Virus record (IMG/VR): IMGVR_UViG_3300009128_000063
Location: 1-36,698 of that record
DNA: 36,698 nucleotides
DNA from: a virus
Direction: 5' to 3' (one strand)
Below, piece after piece: positions 1 to 9,222 of this stretch. The notes under the pieces were generated by a model. It ran no database searches and was not told the origin of the DNA. It saw only the letters and a list, made by a program, of their open reading frames with translations. Within the stretch, counting starts at the first letter, position 1. Each line of letters begins with the position of its first letter. The translations under genes were made by a program, and so were the position numbers.

Positions 1-1905
1 GGATTCAATCGCGCCTATAGCACAGAAGGTGATGGACGATTGTCTGGTTTATATATAGCCGCATTTTCCTCTATATATTCGTCACATTCCGAACTTTTGG
101 GCGCTTACGAAAGAAATCAATCCTTTACTAGCAGGGCTTTAAGCGATATAACACATGAAATAGTGTTTGATGGCCTGACGTCCGATGAAAGAAATGATGT
201 AATATCTAAAAGAACATTTGATTTTAATGCTTTGCCCAAATCTAATCGTTTGGAACTTATTGACAGCAATGATGCAATTTATGCAAATAAACCAATTAAA
301 TCTTTAATGGGCAAACAATACAAGTCTGATGGCATAACACACAAGGAAATAGCAGCATATTTTGAAAACCTAACGGCAGACTTTAAAACAGATGCTGATA
401 AAGAACCAGATTTGTCCAAATCATTAAATAAAATATCTTTGACGCTGGCCACTCATAAAAAAGACCCAGACATCTTGTTGCGACTGGAGGAAATACACAA
501 TGAAATAGGCGATAATTCTTCTGCCACTTCAAATGGGAAATTAAAGTTACGACTTGGGAAGAGGCTAAGTTCTGTTGATGTGGCTATCAAGAGAGGCTCA
601 CTTTTAAGACAAGAGAACTTTAGAAACACGAAAGTACGAGATCTAAGAGACAAAAAAATAAATGTTTATAGCCCAGCCCTTGATCTACTTGGCAGTGACA
701 AAATAGAAGGCAAAGATTATATCTATGATGATGAGCTAAACAATTATGAGTATGATAGAGAAAACAACATTTATACGAATTATGGGTATTTCTTCTTTGA
801 CTATGAGAAAGCACTCATTGGTGCATCCAAAATAAGTCACATTTTTGACATGAACAAATTGAAGAATTTATTTGGAATAACTATACCGTATAGCTCTTTC
901 TATTTAGACCGGGCTGTCTTAACAAGACAAGAAACATCTGATACTAACGTTAAGATTATTTCTTATTTCTATACTGATGACGACAATTCTGACTATTACC
1001 CAAAGACTCAGAGAGTAGATATTCAAAACACAGCCAAAGATACTAATGTAGTATTCCGTCCAGATAAATACCTAGGTGCAAACGCTGGCGATGATTTGTT
1101 TGGCTTTACACCCACTAAAAGCAAAATATATCCAATGTTGGTGGTAAGAGATTCATTTTTCTTCACCGATGACTCCATCGTAACAAATTTGCCGAATGAA
1201 TATAAAATAATGTTAATGGAGTATCAAGATCTATACACTGACACAGCTGCCGATAAATACAATGTTTTGTTCCATATACGAGATAATACACCATCTGAGA
1301 TACAAAAAATAATTTCTTCTTACAAGAATTCGCTAGAACAATTGGGCGATTATTTGGAGTTGGCAAAAACAGAGTGCTCAATAAATGATTCTACTGGTGA
1401 CTTTAATGACTTCTTTGAATCATACGCTGTCGCAGAATTTGGAACAACCCCAGATTTGCAACCATGGAACGTTGCAGCTACTGTATACACATTACATACA
1501 GACTTACTATTTGATACTTTTAGGGGAGAGTCGTCGGAAATAATCGATAATATAGCTAACATCATAAAGAACATAAATCCAACGAGCGGAAACATAACAG
1601 AAATCGAAACATTTTATAATTCAATGCAAAAATTATGGGATAATGCTTATGATCCTGACACTGGAGAAGTGATGGAGTTTATGGATGATCGTGAACCATT
1701 TGCTGAGATAGGGGTGGATATAGAGAGAGACCTAAAACGGTGGTCAAAATATAGGGCAAAATATGGTTCAAGCGGTGACGGCGGCGGCGACGACACTGAT
1801 ATAGCAAGCGGTGGCGACTACGACGACGGCACTGACGACTACGATAACGACGACGCTAATGCCGTGACAGATACCACCGCCTCCATCGGTGGCGACACCA
1901 TCTGA
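1..1905 (+). CDS. Large virion-type protein, 5' end cut by window edge
   Basis: The reading frame is open from base 1, so the true start lies upstream of the window. A TTG at 40 exists but nothing favours it as the start. About 634 residues are visible. I do not recognise a family. The chain is mixed alpha/beta in look, rich in Asp, Asn and Tyr, with no signal peptide or membrane segment. The last 45 or so residues (bases about 1770-1900) are a low-complexity Gly/Asp/Thr tail with repeated GGD and DDG/DDY units, and are locally much richer in GGC/GAC than the AT-rich body of the gene. It is followed by other late structural genes in the same direction, so a virion or baseplate-periphery role is inferred from context only. 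Confidence 0.75.
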   Translation, partial: GFNRAYSTEGDGRLSGLYIAAFSSIYSSHSELLGAYERNQSFTSRALSDITHEIVFDGLTSDERNDVISKRTFDFNALPKSNRLELIDSNDAIYANKPIKSLMGKQYKSDGITHKEIAAYFENLTADFKTDADKEPDLSKSLNKISLTLATHKKDPDILLRLEEIHNEIGDNSSATSNGKLKLRLGKRLSSVDVAIKRGSLLRQENFRNTKVRDLRDKKINVYSPALDLLGSDKIEGKDYIYDDELNNYEYDRENNIYTNYGYFFFDYEKALIGASKISHIFDMNKLKNLFGITIPYSSFYLDRAVLTRQETSDTNVKIISYFYTDDDNSDYYPKTQRVDIQNTAKDTNVVFRPDKYLGANAGDDLFGFTPTKSKIYPMLVVRDSFFFTDDSIVTNLPNEYKIMLMEYQDLYTDTAADKYNVLFHIRDNTPSEIQKIISSYKNSLEQLGDYLELAKTECSINDSTGDFNDFFESYAVAEFGTTPDLQPWNVAATVYTLHTDLLFDTFRGESSEIIDNIANIIKNINPTSGNITEIETFYNSMQKLWDNAYDPDTGEVMEFMDDREPFAEIGVDIERDLKRWSKYRAKYGSSGDGGGDDTDIASGGDYDDGTDDYDNDDANAVTDTTASIGGDTI

Positions 1906-1993
1906 TGATCGTGAAGATTATGCTGACCGAGGTTGGAGCTAGTAAAGGAAAATCAGAAATATATTGATATATATGTATTTTTTGAAACTAGGT

Positions 1994-2001
1994 GTTATTT
2001 A
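1994..2001 (+). promoter_or_regulatory. Candidate late-promoter octamer (GTTATTTA variant)
   Basis: GTTATTTA lies 26 bases before the ATG at 2020 and just before the GAGAGGAAC ribosome-binding site. It is a one-to-two-base variant of the ACTATTTA octamer found before several other late units in this window. Promoter function is inference; this is one of the weaker copies. Confidence 0.35.
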
Positions 2002-2019
2002 TTTCGAGAGGAACAAAAA

Positions 2020-2658
2020 ATGGCTTTAAAATTTAATGTAAGTGACATGCGTGACGCTACCAAGTCTGCCAAAAGAGTCAAGAGAACCAGTCGTAATATG
2101 TTGCGCTTGAAACGCAATAGCGAAATTAGGATGTTAGTAGATCAGTCAACCAATCCCTCAGACCCCCAGTCACCTCGTTTGCCATCTATTTCTGCCGAGT
2201 CATATAGATTATTGAGCCAAATCGGCGTATCTTTCGATTTAGATAAAAAAAATAACTTTAGTCTTTTAGAGTGCCAAGAAGCAAACTCTGTTCTTTTGAA
2301 TCCTAATTTGTTAACTGCCAAAAAGGGTTCTACTTCTTCGCGCCCGCGAGTAGTAAAATCTACCTTTAAGGGCAACAATAATCCAATACACCGCAGCGAC
2401 AGCAAGAGATCGGCGTTCAAGGACACTAAGACAACAAATAAACAAGATAATGTGAATGAAGTTATAACAAAACTAGCTGGCACAATATCTAGGATAAATG
2501 CCAGTAAAGAATCTGGTTCCACGTTAAAAGAGTTTAGAGCTACCACAAAGACAACCACAGCCAACCGCAAGCCCGCCACACAAACTAAGAAAAACACAAC
2601 CAACCGCAAGCCCGCCAAACAAACTAAGAAAAACACTAATCGGGCAAAAAATAAATAA
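2020..2658 (+). CDS. Basic protein with Lys/Arg-rich repeat tail
   Basis: A 212-residue protein. The ATG at 2020 is chosen because a good ribosome-binding site (GAGAGGAAC) precedes it; an in-frame ATG at 1933 has none. The N-terminal third is basic (KSAKRVKRTSRN), the middle is ordinary, and the C-terminus carries two copies of a 13-residue repeat around NRKPAxQTKKNT, ending in NRAKNK. No known domain is recognised. The tail resembles generic nucleic-acid-binding basic tails, so packaging or DNA contact is possible but unproven. It contrasts with the strongly acidic tail of the gene just upstream. The stop codon overlaps the next start (TAATG), implying translational coupling. Confidence 0.75.
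   Translation: MALKFNVSDMRDATKSAKRVKRTSRNMLRLKRNSEIRMLVDQSTNPSDPQSPRLPSISAESYRLLSQIGVSFDLDKKNNFSLLECQEANSVLLNPNLLTAKKGSTSSRPRVVKSTFKGNNNPIHRSDSKRSAFKDTKTTNKQDNVNEVITKLAGTISRINASKESGSTLKEFRATTKTTTANRKPATQTKKNTTNRKPAKQTKKNTNRAKNK
2561..2638 (+). repeat. 39-bp tandem repeat, 2 copies, coding basic tail
   Basis: Two near-identical 39-bp units (2561-2599 and 2600-2638) encode two 13-residue copies of the NRKPAxQTKKNT motif. They differ at only a few bases, which suggests a fairly recent in-frame duplication. Confidence 0.85.
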
Positions 2659-3293
2659 TGCCAGACATTATAGATAAAATAATAACAGAAGCAAATGATG
2701 AATATCTATCTGATGATGGGTTTAGTTATGAGGGGCTTTCTATGTCTTCTTATGTAAACTTGTCTACTGGTGTTATAGATATTGCATCCGATATGCCATT
2801 CACGTCGCTAATAGCAGGAAGCCCTCCTGTAACACCTACAGAAGACACATCGTCTTCTACGTCATCGACAGGTGCCCCCAGGCCATCTCGTAGTTATGCC
2901 TCATGTTATATCACGAGAGTGGCGGGATTAGTAGATGGTGATGGAGAAGATATCTTATTATATGCCTCAGTGAACGCTGAAAGGCCATCTATAGAAGATC
3001 CACGAATAGAGGATGCACGAGTCAATGAGTATTATACAGCCCAGCTAGATATAGAATATTCGGCATACGAGAGTAAACACCTTGAGAGCAAAGCACAGTC
3101 TGCCCTTCAAGTATCTACAGTGCTTGATAACACTATTAAAAGATTTATTTCTTCTGCCCTGGAAGAGACTGTTATCTCTAAAGCTATTTTGAGTCACAAA
3201 AAGCTCAAGCAAGATAAGTTAAGCGATGGCAATAAATCAAGTTTATCGCCGAAGACGGAAACTAATAGATTATGTGGAGATGTATCGGAATGA
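2658..3293 (+). CDS. Hypothetical late protein
   Basis: A 211-residue protein starting at the ATG that overlaps the preceding stop (TAATG). I do not recognise it. The sequence has a Ser/Thr/Pro-rich linker near residues 55-80 and a C-terminal half that looks helical. There is no membrane segment or signal peptide. It ends in an ATGA overlap with the next, very large gene, so the two are probably made together. Its position among virion genes suggests a structural or assembly role, by context only. Confidence 0.7.
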   Translation: MPDIIDKIITEANDEYLSDDGFSYEGLSMSSYVNLSTGVIDIASDMPFTSLIAGSPPVTPTEDTSSSTSSTGAPRPSRSYASCYITRVAGLVDGDGEDILLYASVNAERPSIEDPRIEDARVNEYYTAQLDIEYSAYESKHLESKAQSALQVSTVLDNTIKRFISSALEETVISKAILSHKKLKQDKLSDGNKSSLSPKTETNRLCGDVSE

Positions 3294-5773
3294 GCTCTAT
3301 AGAAACAACAATAATAGGAAACTCCTTAATATCTGGTTCGACAGATTTCATCAGGAAAATGGTTGATGGCGGCTGGAAATCATCAGATAGAGAGTTGACG
3401 TTACCTGTGTTAGAATTTACTGCACAACGAGCAGAAGAGCCAGAGTCCTATAAGATATCGAGTGAATTTTCTTCTCTAAAAACAAAATTTGGCTTTGAGG
3501 GAGAACCAACTGATGTTGATTCTTCTACTTTGATAAAGAGCAAGCAGGTACCAATACGAATATATGGCTCTAATTTAGTAAAAGATGACAGACATTGGAA
3601 ATCTATTTTTCTTGGCGGAACCTTTGGAGATTCTGTTTATCAACGACATTTTACAGATGATGTGTTTGATAATTTTATTTTATCGCTCAAGAAACCATAT
3701 CCGGCAGCCAAGGCATCTAAACTGAAACCGATGCACCTAGATGAGATCCAAATATCATATCAATATAATAAATACTTACCTGCTTATCAATTACGTGAGT
3801 CTAACCTTGAATCAGAACTGTTGTCAACTAATCACTATTTTTTAAATGATGTTATGACATATGCGGAAACAGACCGCGAGTCTTATTTTGATTCAGGTGT
3901 GATTAATAGCATCGATATAGATGGCCAAGTTGATGCTATAGAAAATCTAACTAGTTCCATTTTCTTGGACGACAAGAAGCCGCAATACAGATTTACATCT
4001 AATACGTCACAGTGGATTCAAAACAAATTTGAAAATATCCTAATGGACGATAAAGTAATGAATAAGGTGTACCGAGTAGATGAGATAAACTCGGCCAAAA
4101 CTCCACCATACCATATCGATATAAAATTTCCCACCGATAGTCGAGCAAATTTTTATGACTCTATTGTGTCTAATGATTATTCCCCTAGATTCTTGAAGAC
4201 TCTATTTGAAGTTTTTGGTGGCACGTCGGCGGATGTAAAAGTGGACACCACTCCTGCACTTTTGAGTGAAAGGTTATTCACTGCTTCAGACGCTCCACCG
4301 CTAAAGGAAGACAGTATCACTAGTAATGTTGATATGAGGACAATTGATTATCTTTCTTTCTTGGAATATAGCCATGACAATCAAGCCCCATCGGCAGAGA
4401 ATAATATTTTTCTTGGCAAAAAAGATGTCTATCGCAATGCTGCCCAAGATGGCTCAAAGAGTTCTAATAGATTTTTGAACTCGGCAGTATCCTTGTCAAC
4501 TCTAGGAGATGCGGTATCTTTTTTGAACAACATTGAAGTATCGAGTTTAAAAGATATCCTTAGAACATCTGAAATACACTCTGAGACGGTAGCTTACAGA
4601 GTGGAGAAGTCAGATGAGTTCGGGAACATTATTCAAAATTATTGGCTAATGAACATTCTTCAAGAAGAAATAAATTTATTAGACTCACAGGTGAAAGTTG
4701 ACAAGAAGTACACATATGCTGTATATGCTTATAAAATAGTCGTTGGAACCAAACACAGAGTCACTAACCTTTTACTCAGTAACCAAATAGGGTGCGCAGA
4801 TGAAGAAAGTAAAAGTGGATTATTGTTCTATAATGCCTTAGATGAATCAGAGACGTCAGTTGCTTCTTTGTTCGGATCTTCTCCAAGTGACACATTGAGA
4901 AATTCAGGAGATGCTGAAATAACATTCTCCATGAATAAGTTTTTGGCAGATATGTATTTGCAATATGAGCCGTTCGTGAAGCTTGTGGAAGTGCCAATAT
5001 TCTCGAAAGACATTAAAATCACAGATCATCCAGCAGGTGAAATAGAAATAACTCCCTACCAAGTTATGGACAAATCTCACAAAATAGGCTTTGAGATGAG
5101 AATCAAGTCAAGTATCAAGAGCACATTTCCACTTAGTCTCTCAGCAACCGAAGAAACAATCAGAGAAACTTATCTCACATCGAATGACTTAGAGAGTTCA
5201 GATAAATTCTCTAAACAGTCGATCTCACCAACTAAAACTATTAACATATATAGGCTAAAGAAAAAGCCCAACTCTTTGTCAGATTTTGAGGGAAATTTGT
5301 TTAAGACAGTGGACTTAAAAAAAGAAAAAATGAATTTTTACAACACAACTGACTTCTTTGAGACTATAATGAAAGTTAATCAAAAAGAATATTTTCTTTT
5401 TAGAGCAGTTAGTGAACAGAATATAGTTGGTCACATCAGTTTAATATATCAAGCTGAATTGGTAGAAGACGGCGGCTATATATATTCTATCTTCAATACG
5501 CTGTCTGAGGCCGATCTTGACAAGACGCTATTTGCTAATACTTCCAAAATGTTCAAAAATTTACTACAATTTGTCCCACGACTTGAACACTTGGAACTAA
5601 ATACTTCTAAACTGGACTACTCAGAAGAGGCAGCATCCCAAATTGACAATTTAGCCATCGGCAACAGCGAAGATCCAATTTGGGATAAAACTTTCAAAGT
5701 TCGTTTGGTTTCGAACAAGACTGGCAAGAAAATCGATCTTAACATAACTTATGAGTTAGGAAGCGATTATTAA
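3290..5773 (+). CDS. Large hypothetical virion protein (827 aa)
   Basis: I place the start at the ATG at 3290, which forms an ATGA overlap with the previous stop and has GGAG about 11 bases upstream. An in-frame ATG at 3272 is possible but lacks its own site. The 827-residue product is soluble-looking, acidic, rich in Ser, Asp and Phe/Tyr, with no signal peptide or membrane helix and no motif I can name. Size and position in the late block fit a baseplate or neck-associated structural protein. It is followed by a candidate late-promoter octamer, so it probably ends a transcription unit. Confidence 0.75.
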   Translation: MSSIETTIIGNSLISGSTDFIRKMVDGGWKSSDRELTLPVLEFTAQRAEEPESYKISSEFSSLKTKFGFEGEPTDVDSSTLIKSKQVPIRIYGSNLVKDDRHWKSIFLGGTFGDSVYQRHFTDDVFDNFILSLKKPYPAAKASKLKPMHLDEIQISYQYNKYLPAYQLRESNLESELLSTNHYFLNDVMTYAETDRESYFDSGVINSIDIDGQVDAIENLTSSIFLDDKKPQYRFTSNTSQWIQNKFENILMDDKVMNKVYRVDEINSAKTPPYHIDIKFPTDSRANFYDSIVSNDYSPRFLKTLFEVFGGTSADVKVDTTPALLSERLFTASDAPPLKEDSITSNVDMRTIDYLSFLEYSHDNQAPSAENNIFLGKKDVYRNAAQDGSKSSNRFLNSAVSLSTLGDAVSFLNNIEVSSLKDILRTSEIHSETVAYRVEKSDEFGNIIQNYWLMNILQEEINLLDSQVKVDKKYTYAVYAYKIVVGTKHRVTNLLLSNQIGCADEESKSGLLFYNALDESETSVASLFGSSPSDTLRNSGDAEITFSMNKFLADMYLQYEPFVKLVEVPIFSKDIKITDHPAGEIEITPYQVMDKSHKIGFEMRIKSSIKSTFPLSLSATEETIRETYLTSNDLESSDKFSKQSISPTKTINIYRLKKKPNSLSDFEGNLFKTVDLKKEKMNFYNTTDFFETIMKVNQKEYFLFRAVSEQNIVGHISLIYQAELVEDGGYIYSIFNTLSEADLDKTLFANTSKMFKNLLQFVPRLEHLELNTSKLDYSEEAASQIDNLAIGNSEDPIWDKTFKVRLVSNKTGKKIDLNITYELGSDY

Positions 5774-5781
5774 AAAATAAT

Positions 5782-5789
5782 ACTATTTA
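5782..5789 (+). promoter_or_regulatory. Candidate late-promoter octamer ACTATTTA
   Basis: An exact ACTATTTA sits in the short gap after 5773, 27 bases before the ATG at 5809, and is followed by an AGAGAGGAAC ribosome-binding site. The same octamer recurs before other late genes at 20717, 25289, 28029 and 32867. Confidence 0.5.
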
Positions 5790-5808
5790 CACAAAGAGAG
5801 GAACAATA

Positions 5809-6810
5809 ATGGCTTTTTTAGATAACAGTGGCGATATAATTTTAGATGCAGTCTTAACTGACTTAGGACGCCGCAAAATGGCACAGGGAGGATTCTCGGT
5901 TACATCGTTTGCATTAGGCGACGACGAAATTGACTATTCACTATATAACAAAAATCACCCCTCTGGGTCAGCGTATTATGATCTAGAAATTTTACAGACG
6001 CCAGTGTTTGAGGCTTTTACTCAGACCAATGCCGGCATAAACTATGGCCTATTGGCCACAACTGCAGCAGATCTGTTGTATCTCCCAGTATTGAAAACAA
6101 ACGAGAATGGTGTATCCAGTGATGCCATTAAATCAAAAAATAACTTATTTTGGGTGACAGACGAACAAAATGACATAACATCTACAGACTCAATAGGGAC
6201 ATATTTAGACAAATCAGCCAACAGTGTTGAGTATATGTTTGGAAGTACATCAACTACTAAATATATTTTAATTGAGGGTGGGCTAGAGACAACTCAAATT
6301 AAAGCAACGCAAAATAATACTGCCACATATTTGGGCTTCAATGGTTTAGTAGATGAAAAATATTATGTTTATTACGATAGTCGCTTTATTTCATCGGTGG
6401 CTGGCTTGGCAAAAAGCACCTCCACTTTTAATAATGAATCTGGTGGAGCAGGAGAATTATCAGTAATATTTGCCGACAGTGTGGCTGTCTCTATCGATGC
6501 TGGACTGGATCACTATGTGTCTGCACGCATTGGAGGCCAAAACAACAGAGTTTACTATCGTCCGTCAAATACAACAAGCGACACAGATGTGTCGACTATT
6601 TCTGGCCCAAGAGGAACGTTTACAGCTTTGGCCATAACTATTAAGCCCGACTTGGGCTCAGAATATACACTATTTGGTTCAGTGAACTCATCAACAGCAT
6701 TGGTATCAGCTGACCCAGTAGACTATATTGATACTACTATCTATGTGCAAGGAGTGTCTACTTCGGCACAAATTCAGATTCCGGTACGAATCATCAGACG
6801 TACTGCCTAA
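5809..6810 (+). CDS. Conserved marine T4-like phage structural protein
   Basis: A 333-residue protein preceded by a strong AGAGAGGAAC site. Its N-terminus (MAFLDNSGDIILDAVLTDLG, then a KFALGDDEIDY-like stretch) is a pattern I associate with a conserved virion protein of marine T4-like myoviruses, usually given no precise role. The body is Ser/Thr/Gly-rich and beta-like, as expected of a baseplate-periphery or fibre-attachment protein, and the last 30 residues look like a beta-sandwich edge ending in RIIRRTA. It is followed after 18 bases by a pair of related genes. Virion location is well supported; the exact role is not known to me. Confidence 0.75.
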   Translation: MAFLDNSGDIILDAVLTDLGRRKMAQGGFSVTSFALGDDEIDYSLYNKNHPSGSAYYDLEILQTPVFEAFTQTNAGINYGLLATTAADLLYLPVLKTNENGVSSDAIKSKNNLFWVTDEQNDITSTDSIGTYLDKSANSVEYMFGSTSTTKYILIEGGLETTQIKATQNNTATYLGFNGLVDEKYYVYYDSRFISSVAGLAKSTSTFNNESGGAGELSVIFADSVAVSIDAGLDHYVSARIGGQNNRVYYRPSNTTSDTDVSTISGPRGTFTALAITIKPDLGSEYTLFGSVNSSTALVSADPVDYIDTTIYVQGVSTSAQIQIPVRIIRRTA

Positions 6811-6828
6811 AATTTTTGGAGACTAAGA

Positions 6829-7935
6829 ATGGCAATAACAAATTATGAAGCTTTAGACACTTCAGCAGACATAACAACAACGAAGACACTTCTATACGAG
6901 TCAATACCATTGACTGGTGCTATCGTTAGTGGCACTTATGGTGATCTAAATATTAAAAACTACACCCATGGACAATTTCAAAGCATTTATGATTATCCCT
7001 ATTTAAGCTCCTCTGCTAACCATATTTTTGATATTGCTGTTGGATATGACGAGACGTCTGATATGAGTGGCTCATCTAGTACCCAAAACTCAAAAAAGAT
7101 TAATATGTACAATCAAATGTCGCAAGTGCTTTTGGGATACACCGGATCAAATAATACAGTCCGACGCTTTGAGCTTGATCTTACTCTGGACGGAGTTAAA
7201 GAATGTACTGCAGGTTGGTTCTTGAATTTCTCAAGATTGACAACCAAAGATCAAATTAAAAAAGGCTCATTCAGCGTACAATTGGGGACAGCATCTTTTG
7301 ATTCAGGCAACGAGTGGGACAACCCGTTCGCCGATGTAGATGGGAATGCTACTGTTGTAACTATTTCAGATGTTAGTGCATCAGAGACATCATCAACAAC
7401 AAATACTTTCGGTGGCGATTATGGCATTCTCTATTCTGATAGAGCTGGCGACGACGACGCCGTTGGCGTAGTCTTTTATCAAGCAGGTATAGCCTTCTTA
7501 TCAACTGGCTCATTCACGGGCTCTTTTGGCTCAAGTACTGATCTGACCGCCCCATATAACTTTGGATATTATCAAAATGGTGCTCACTATCAATCATTAT
7601 CTCAAACAATGACTGGTTCATCAATTACTGGATCCTGTGATGCGTTCAGAAAGAGAATAAAAAACATCTCATTTAACAATACGACCGAAATTAACTCAAC
7701 TATTTATTTCTGTAGAGTGCCACACAATAAATATAATCACAGTTCTAACCCAACATACTTATCAACCAGTCAGATTAGAGTCAAATCTGTTGCCACAGAT
7801 CCGCCTATATCATACATCACAACTATTGGTCTCTATAATGCAGGTCGCCAACTGATGGCAGTTGCAAAGTTGTCTGAACCTCTTCGTAAAGACCCATCAA
7901 CAGAACTGACTTTACGAGTTAGGTTAGATTATTAG
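6829..7935 (+). CDS. Virion structural protein, paralogue of next gene
   Basis: A 368-residue protein starting at an ATG with GGAG eight bases upstream. It is Ser/Thr/Asn-rich and beta-like. The C-terminal half is clearly related to that of the next gene. Both contain an IKKGxxS segment, a short glycine-rich strand ending in a TGS(F/W) motif, a YxxNPTY motif, and a terminal block (IGLYNAGRQLMAVAKLSEPL here) that aligns with the end of the neighbour. This fits tandem duplication of a baseplate or fibre-like subunit. No signal peptide or membrane segment is present. The precise assembly position cannot be read from the sequence. Confidence 0.75.
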   Translation: MAITNYEALDTSADITTTKTLLYESIPLTGAIVSGTYGDLNIKNYTHGQFQSIYDYPYLSSSANHIFDIAVGYDETSDMSGSSSTQNSKKINMYNQMSQVLLGYTGSNNTVRRFELDLTLDGVKECTAGWFLNFSRLTTKDQIKKGSFSVQLGTASFDSGNEWDNPFADVDGNATVVTISDVSASETSSTTNTFGGDYGILYSDRAGDDDAVGVVFYQAGIAFLSTGSFTGSFGSSTDLTAPYNFGYYQNGAHYQSLSQTMTGSSITGSCDAFRKRIKNISFNNTTEINSTIYFCRVPHNKYNHSSNPTYLSTSQIRVKSVATDPPISYITTIGLYNAGRQLMAVAKLSEPLRKDPSTELTLRVRLDY

Positions 7936-7974
7936 AGCTACGTGCTTGGTTATTTGTGAATAGGAAACAACAAG

Positions 7975-9222
7975 ATGTCTTATAAAAAATTCAATTCAAA
8001 TGACGTTGTTGTTAATACTATGAGAACTCACCCAAAGAGCGAGTTCCTCATTTATGATGGAAGAGTGTATTACAACGATACTCCCCAGATGTCGGGGTCT
8101 TTTACTGACAACACTCTGGGCGTGCCTCCCGGTCACATTAGCCTTTACGAGAACAACATTGATCGAGTGACTGGTTCCAACAATTTAAGCTTTCCGTTTA
8201 TACTCAAAAGTAGCGCCGGAGCAAACTTAAAAACAGTTTCTAGTACTGCCTATTCAAATGGTTTTGTTTATGGAGATCAGATGTCCGATACATATCCGAT
8301 GTCAGCCTCTATAACACGAGAGTTGATGACTAGTCCTGCCACTAGGGCAACTGGAATTGACAAAGACACTGGAACGTCATTCGATACTTCTCCGTTATAT
8401 CGCCACTTCTATTCTTTAAAAAATAGATTAGATTTTTATGGCATAAGAAGTCAACACTATAAAGTGTCATCTTCATACGGAGACAAAAACTCTCAGACTT
8501 TAAATTTAATTTCTATTCCTTCAATTTTTTATGGCTCTAAAATAAAGAAAGGCACTGTATCAATGAAGTGGTACTTCACAGGTTCGCTCATAGGAGAGCT
8601 GGAAGATGTGAAACAGAATGGAGAGCTGATACAAGTGGGACCAACCGGCAGTGCAGGCAGCGGCTCAGTTGCTGGCGTCATTCTCTATGACGAGGGATTT
8701 GTTATTTTAACGGGCTCTTGGGACTTAAATGATGAAACTATACCGCTTATTGCAAACGAGACAACTGCCGTCAAGCCATCATGGTTATATTATGGTGCCG
8801 GCGCTCTTGATGGAGTTACTCAAGCTTCTACCGCTGCTGCCGGAAACACATCAGATTATATGTCAGCATCGTTTAACTTTTCTTTTTCTGGTCACTCAGA
8901 GACTCAAGTTTTGACAATGTTTGCTCATGCTCCTCGTGGAGAAGTAAATTATTCTAATAATCCAACATACGCCAAATACGGCCAAAAACAAGTAGCCAAT
9001 TCATCATCCCAAGTGTACGAGGAAAATCCAAACAGAGAAATAGTAAATATGGCCAGTTCCAGTTGGTCTGAGCATTCTGCGTCTTTTGAACGTCAAGTGT
9101 ATATTTCTCGTGTTGGCATCTACGATGAGAATAAAAACTTAATAGGAGTAGCCACGCTCTCTAATCCTGTCTTGAAAAAAGAAGATCAGGATCTAACCTT
9201 TAAACTTCGGATTGATATATGA
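7975..9222 (+). CDS. Virion structural protein, paralogue of preceding gene
   Basis: A 415-residue protein. An AGGAA site precedes the ATG at 7975. The C-terminal half parallels the preceding gene: IKKGTVSMKW, a VILTGSW strand, NYSNNPTYAKYG, and a terminal IGVATLSNPVLKKEDQDL block ending in LRIDI where the neighbour ends in VRLDY. The N-terminal 150 residues differ and begin MSYKKFNSNDVVVNT, a start I associate with marine T4-like phage virion proteins. Its last codons overlap the start of the resolvase gene (ATGA), so a late structural gene runs directly into a DNA-processing gene without a terminator. Confidence 0.78.
   Translation: MSYKKFNSNDVVVNTMRTHPKSEFLIYDGRVYYNDTPQMSGSFTDNTLGVPPGHISLYENNIDRVTGSNNLSFPFILKSSAGANLKTVSSTAYSNGFVYGDQMSDTYPMSASITRELMTSPATRATGIDKDTGTSFDTSPLYRHFYSLKNRLDFYGIRSQHYKVSSSYGDKNSQTLNLISIPSIFYGSKIKKGTVSMKWYFTGSLIGELEDVKQNGELIQVGPTGSAGSGSVAGVILYDEGFVILTGSWDLNDETIPLIANETTAVKPSWLYYGAGALDGVTQASTAAAGNTSDYMSASFNFSFSGHSETQVLTMFAHAPRGEVNYSNNPTYAKYGQKQVANSSSQVYEENPNREIVNMASSSWSEHSASFERQVYISRVGIYDENKNLIGVATLSNPVLKKEDQDLTFKLRIDI

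Noticed and set aside
2142-2636. 164-codon open frame on the minus strand
   Set aside because: It mirrors the lysine-rich repeat gene, has a hydrophobic low-complexity product arising from Lys/Thr codons read backwards, and lacks a ribosome-binding site.
5809-9222. Lambda-type or T4 long tail fibre identity for the late block
   Set aside because: The proteins are virion-like but lack features that would name them as particular fibre genes, so only a general structural call is made.
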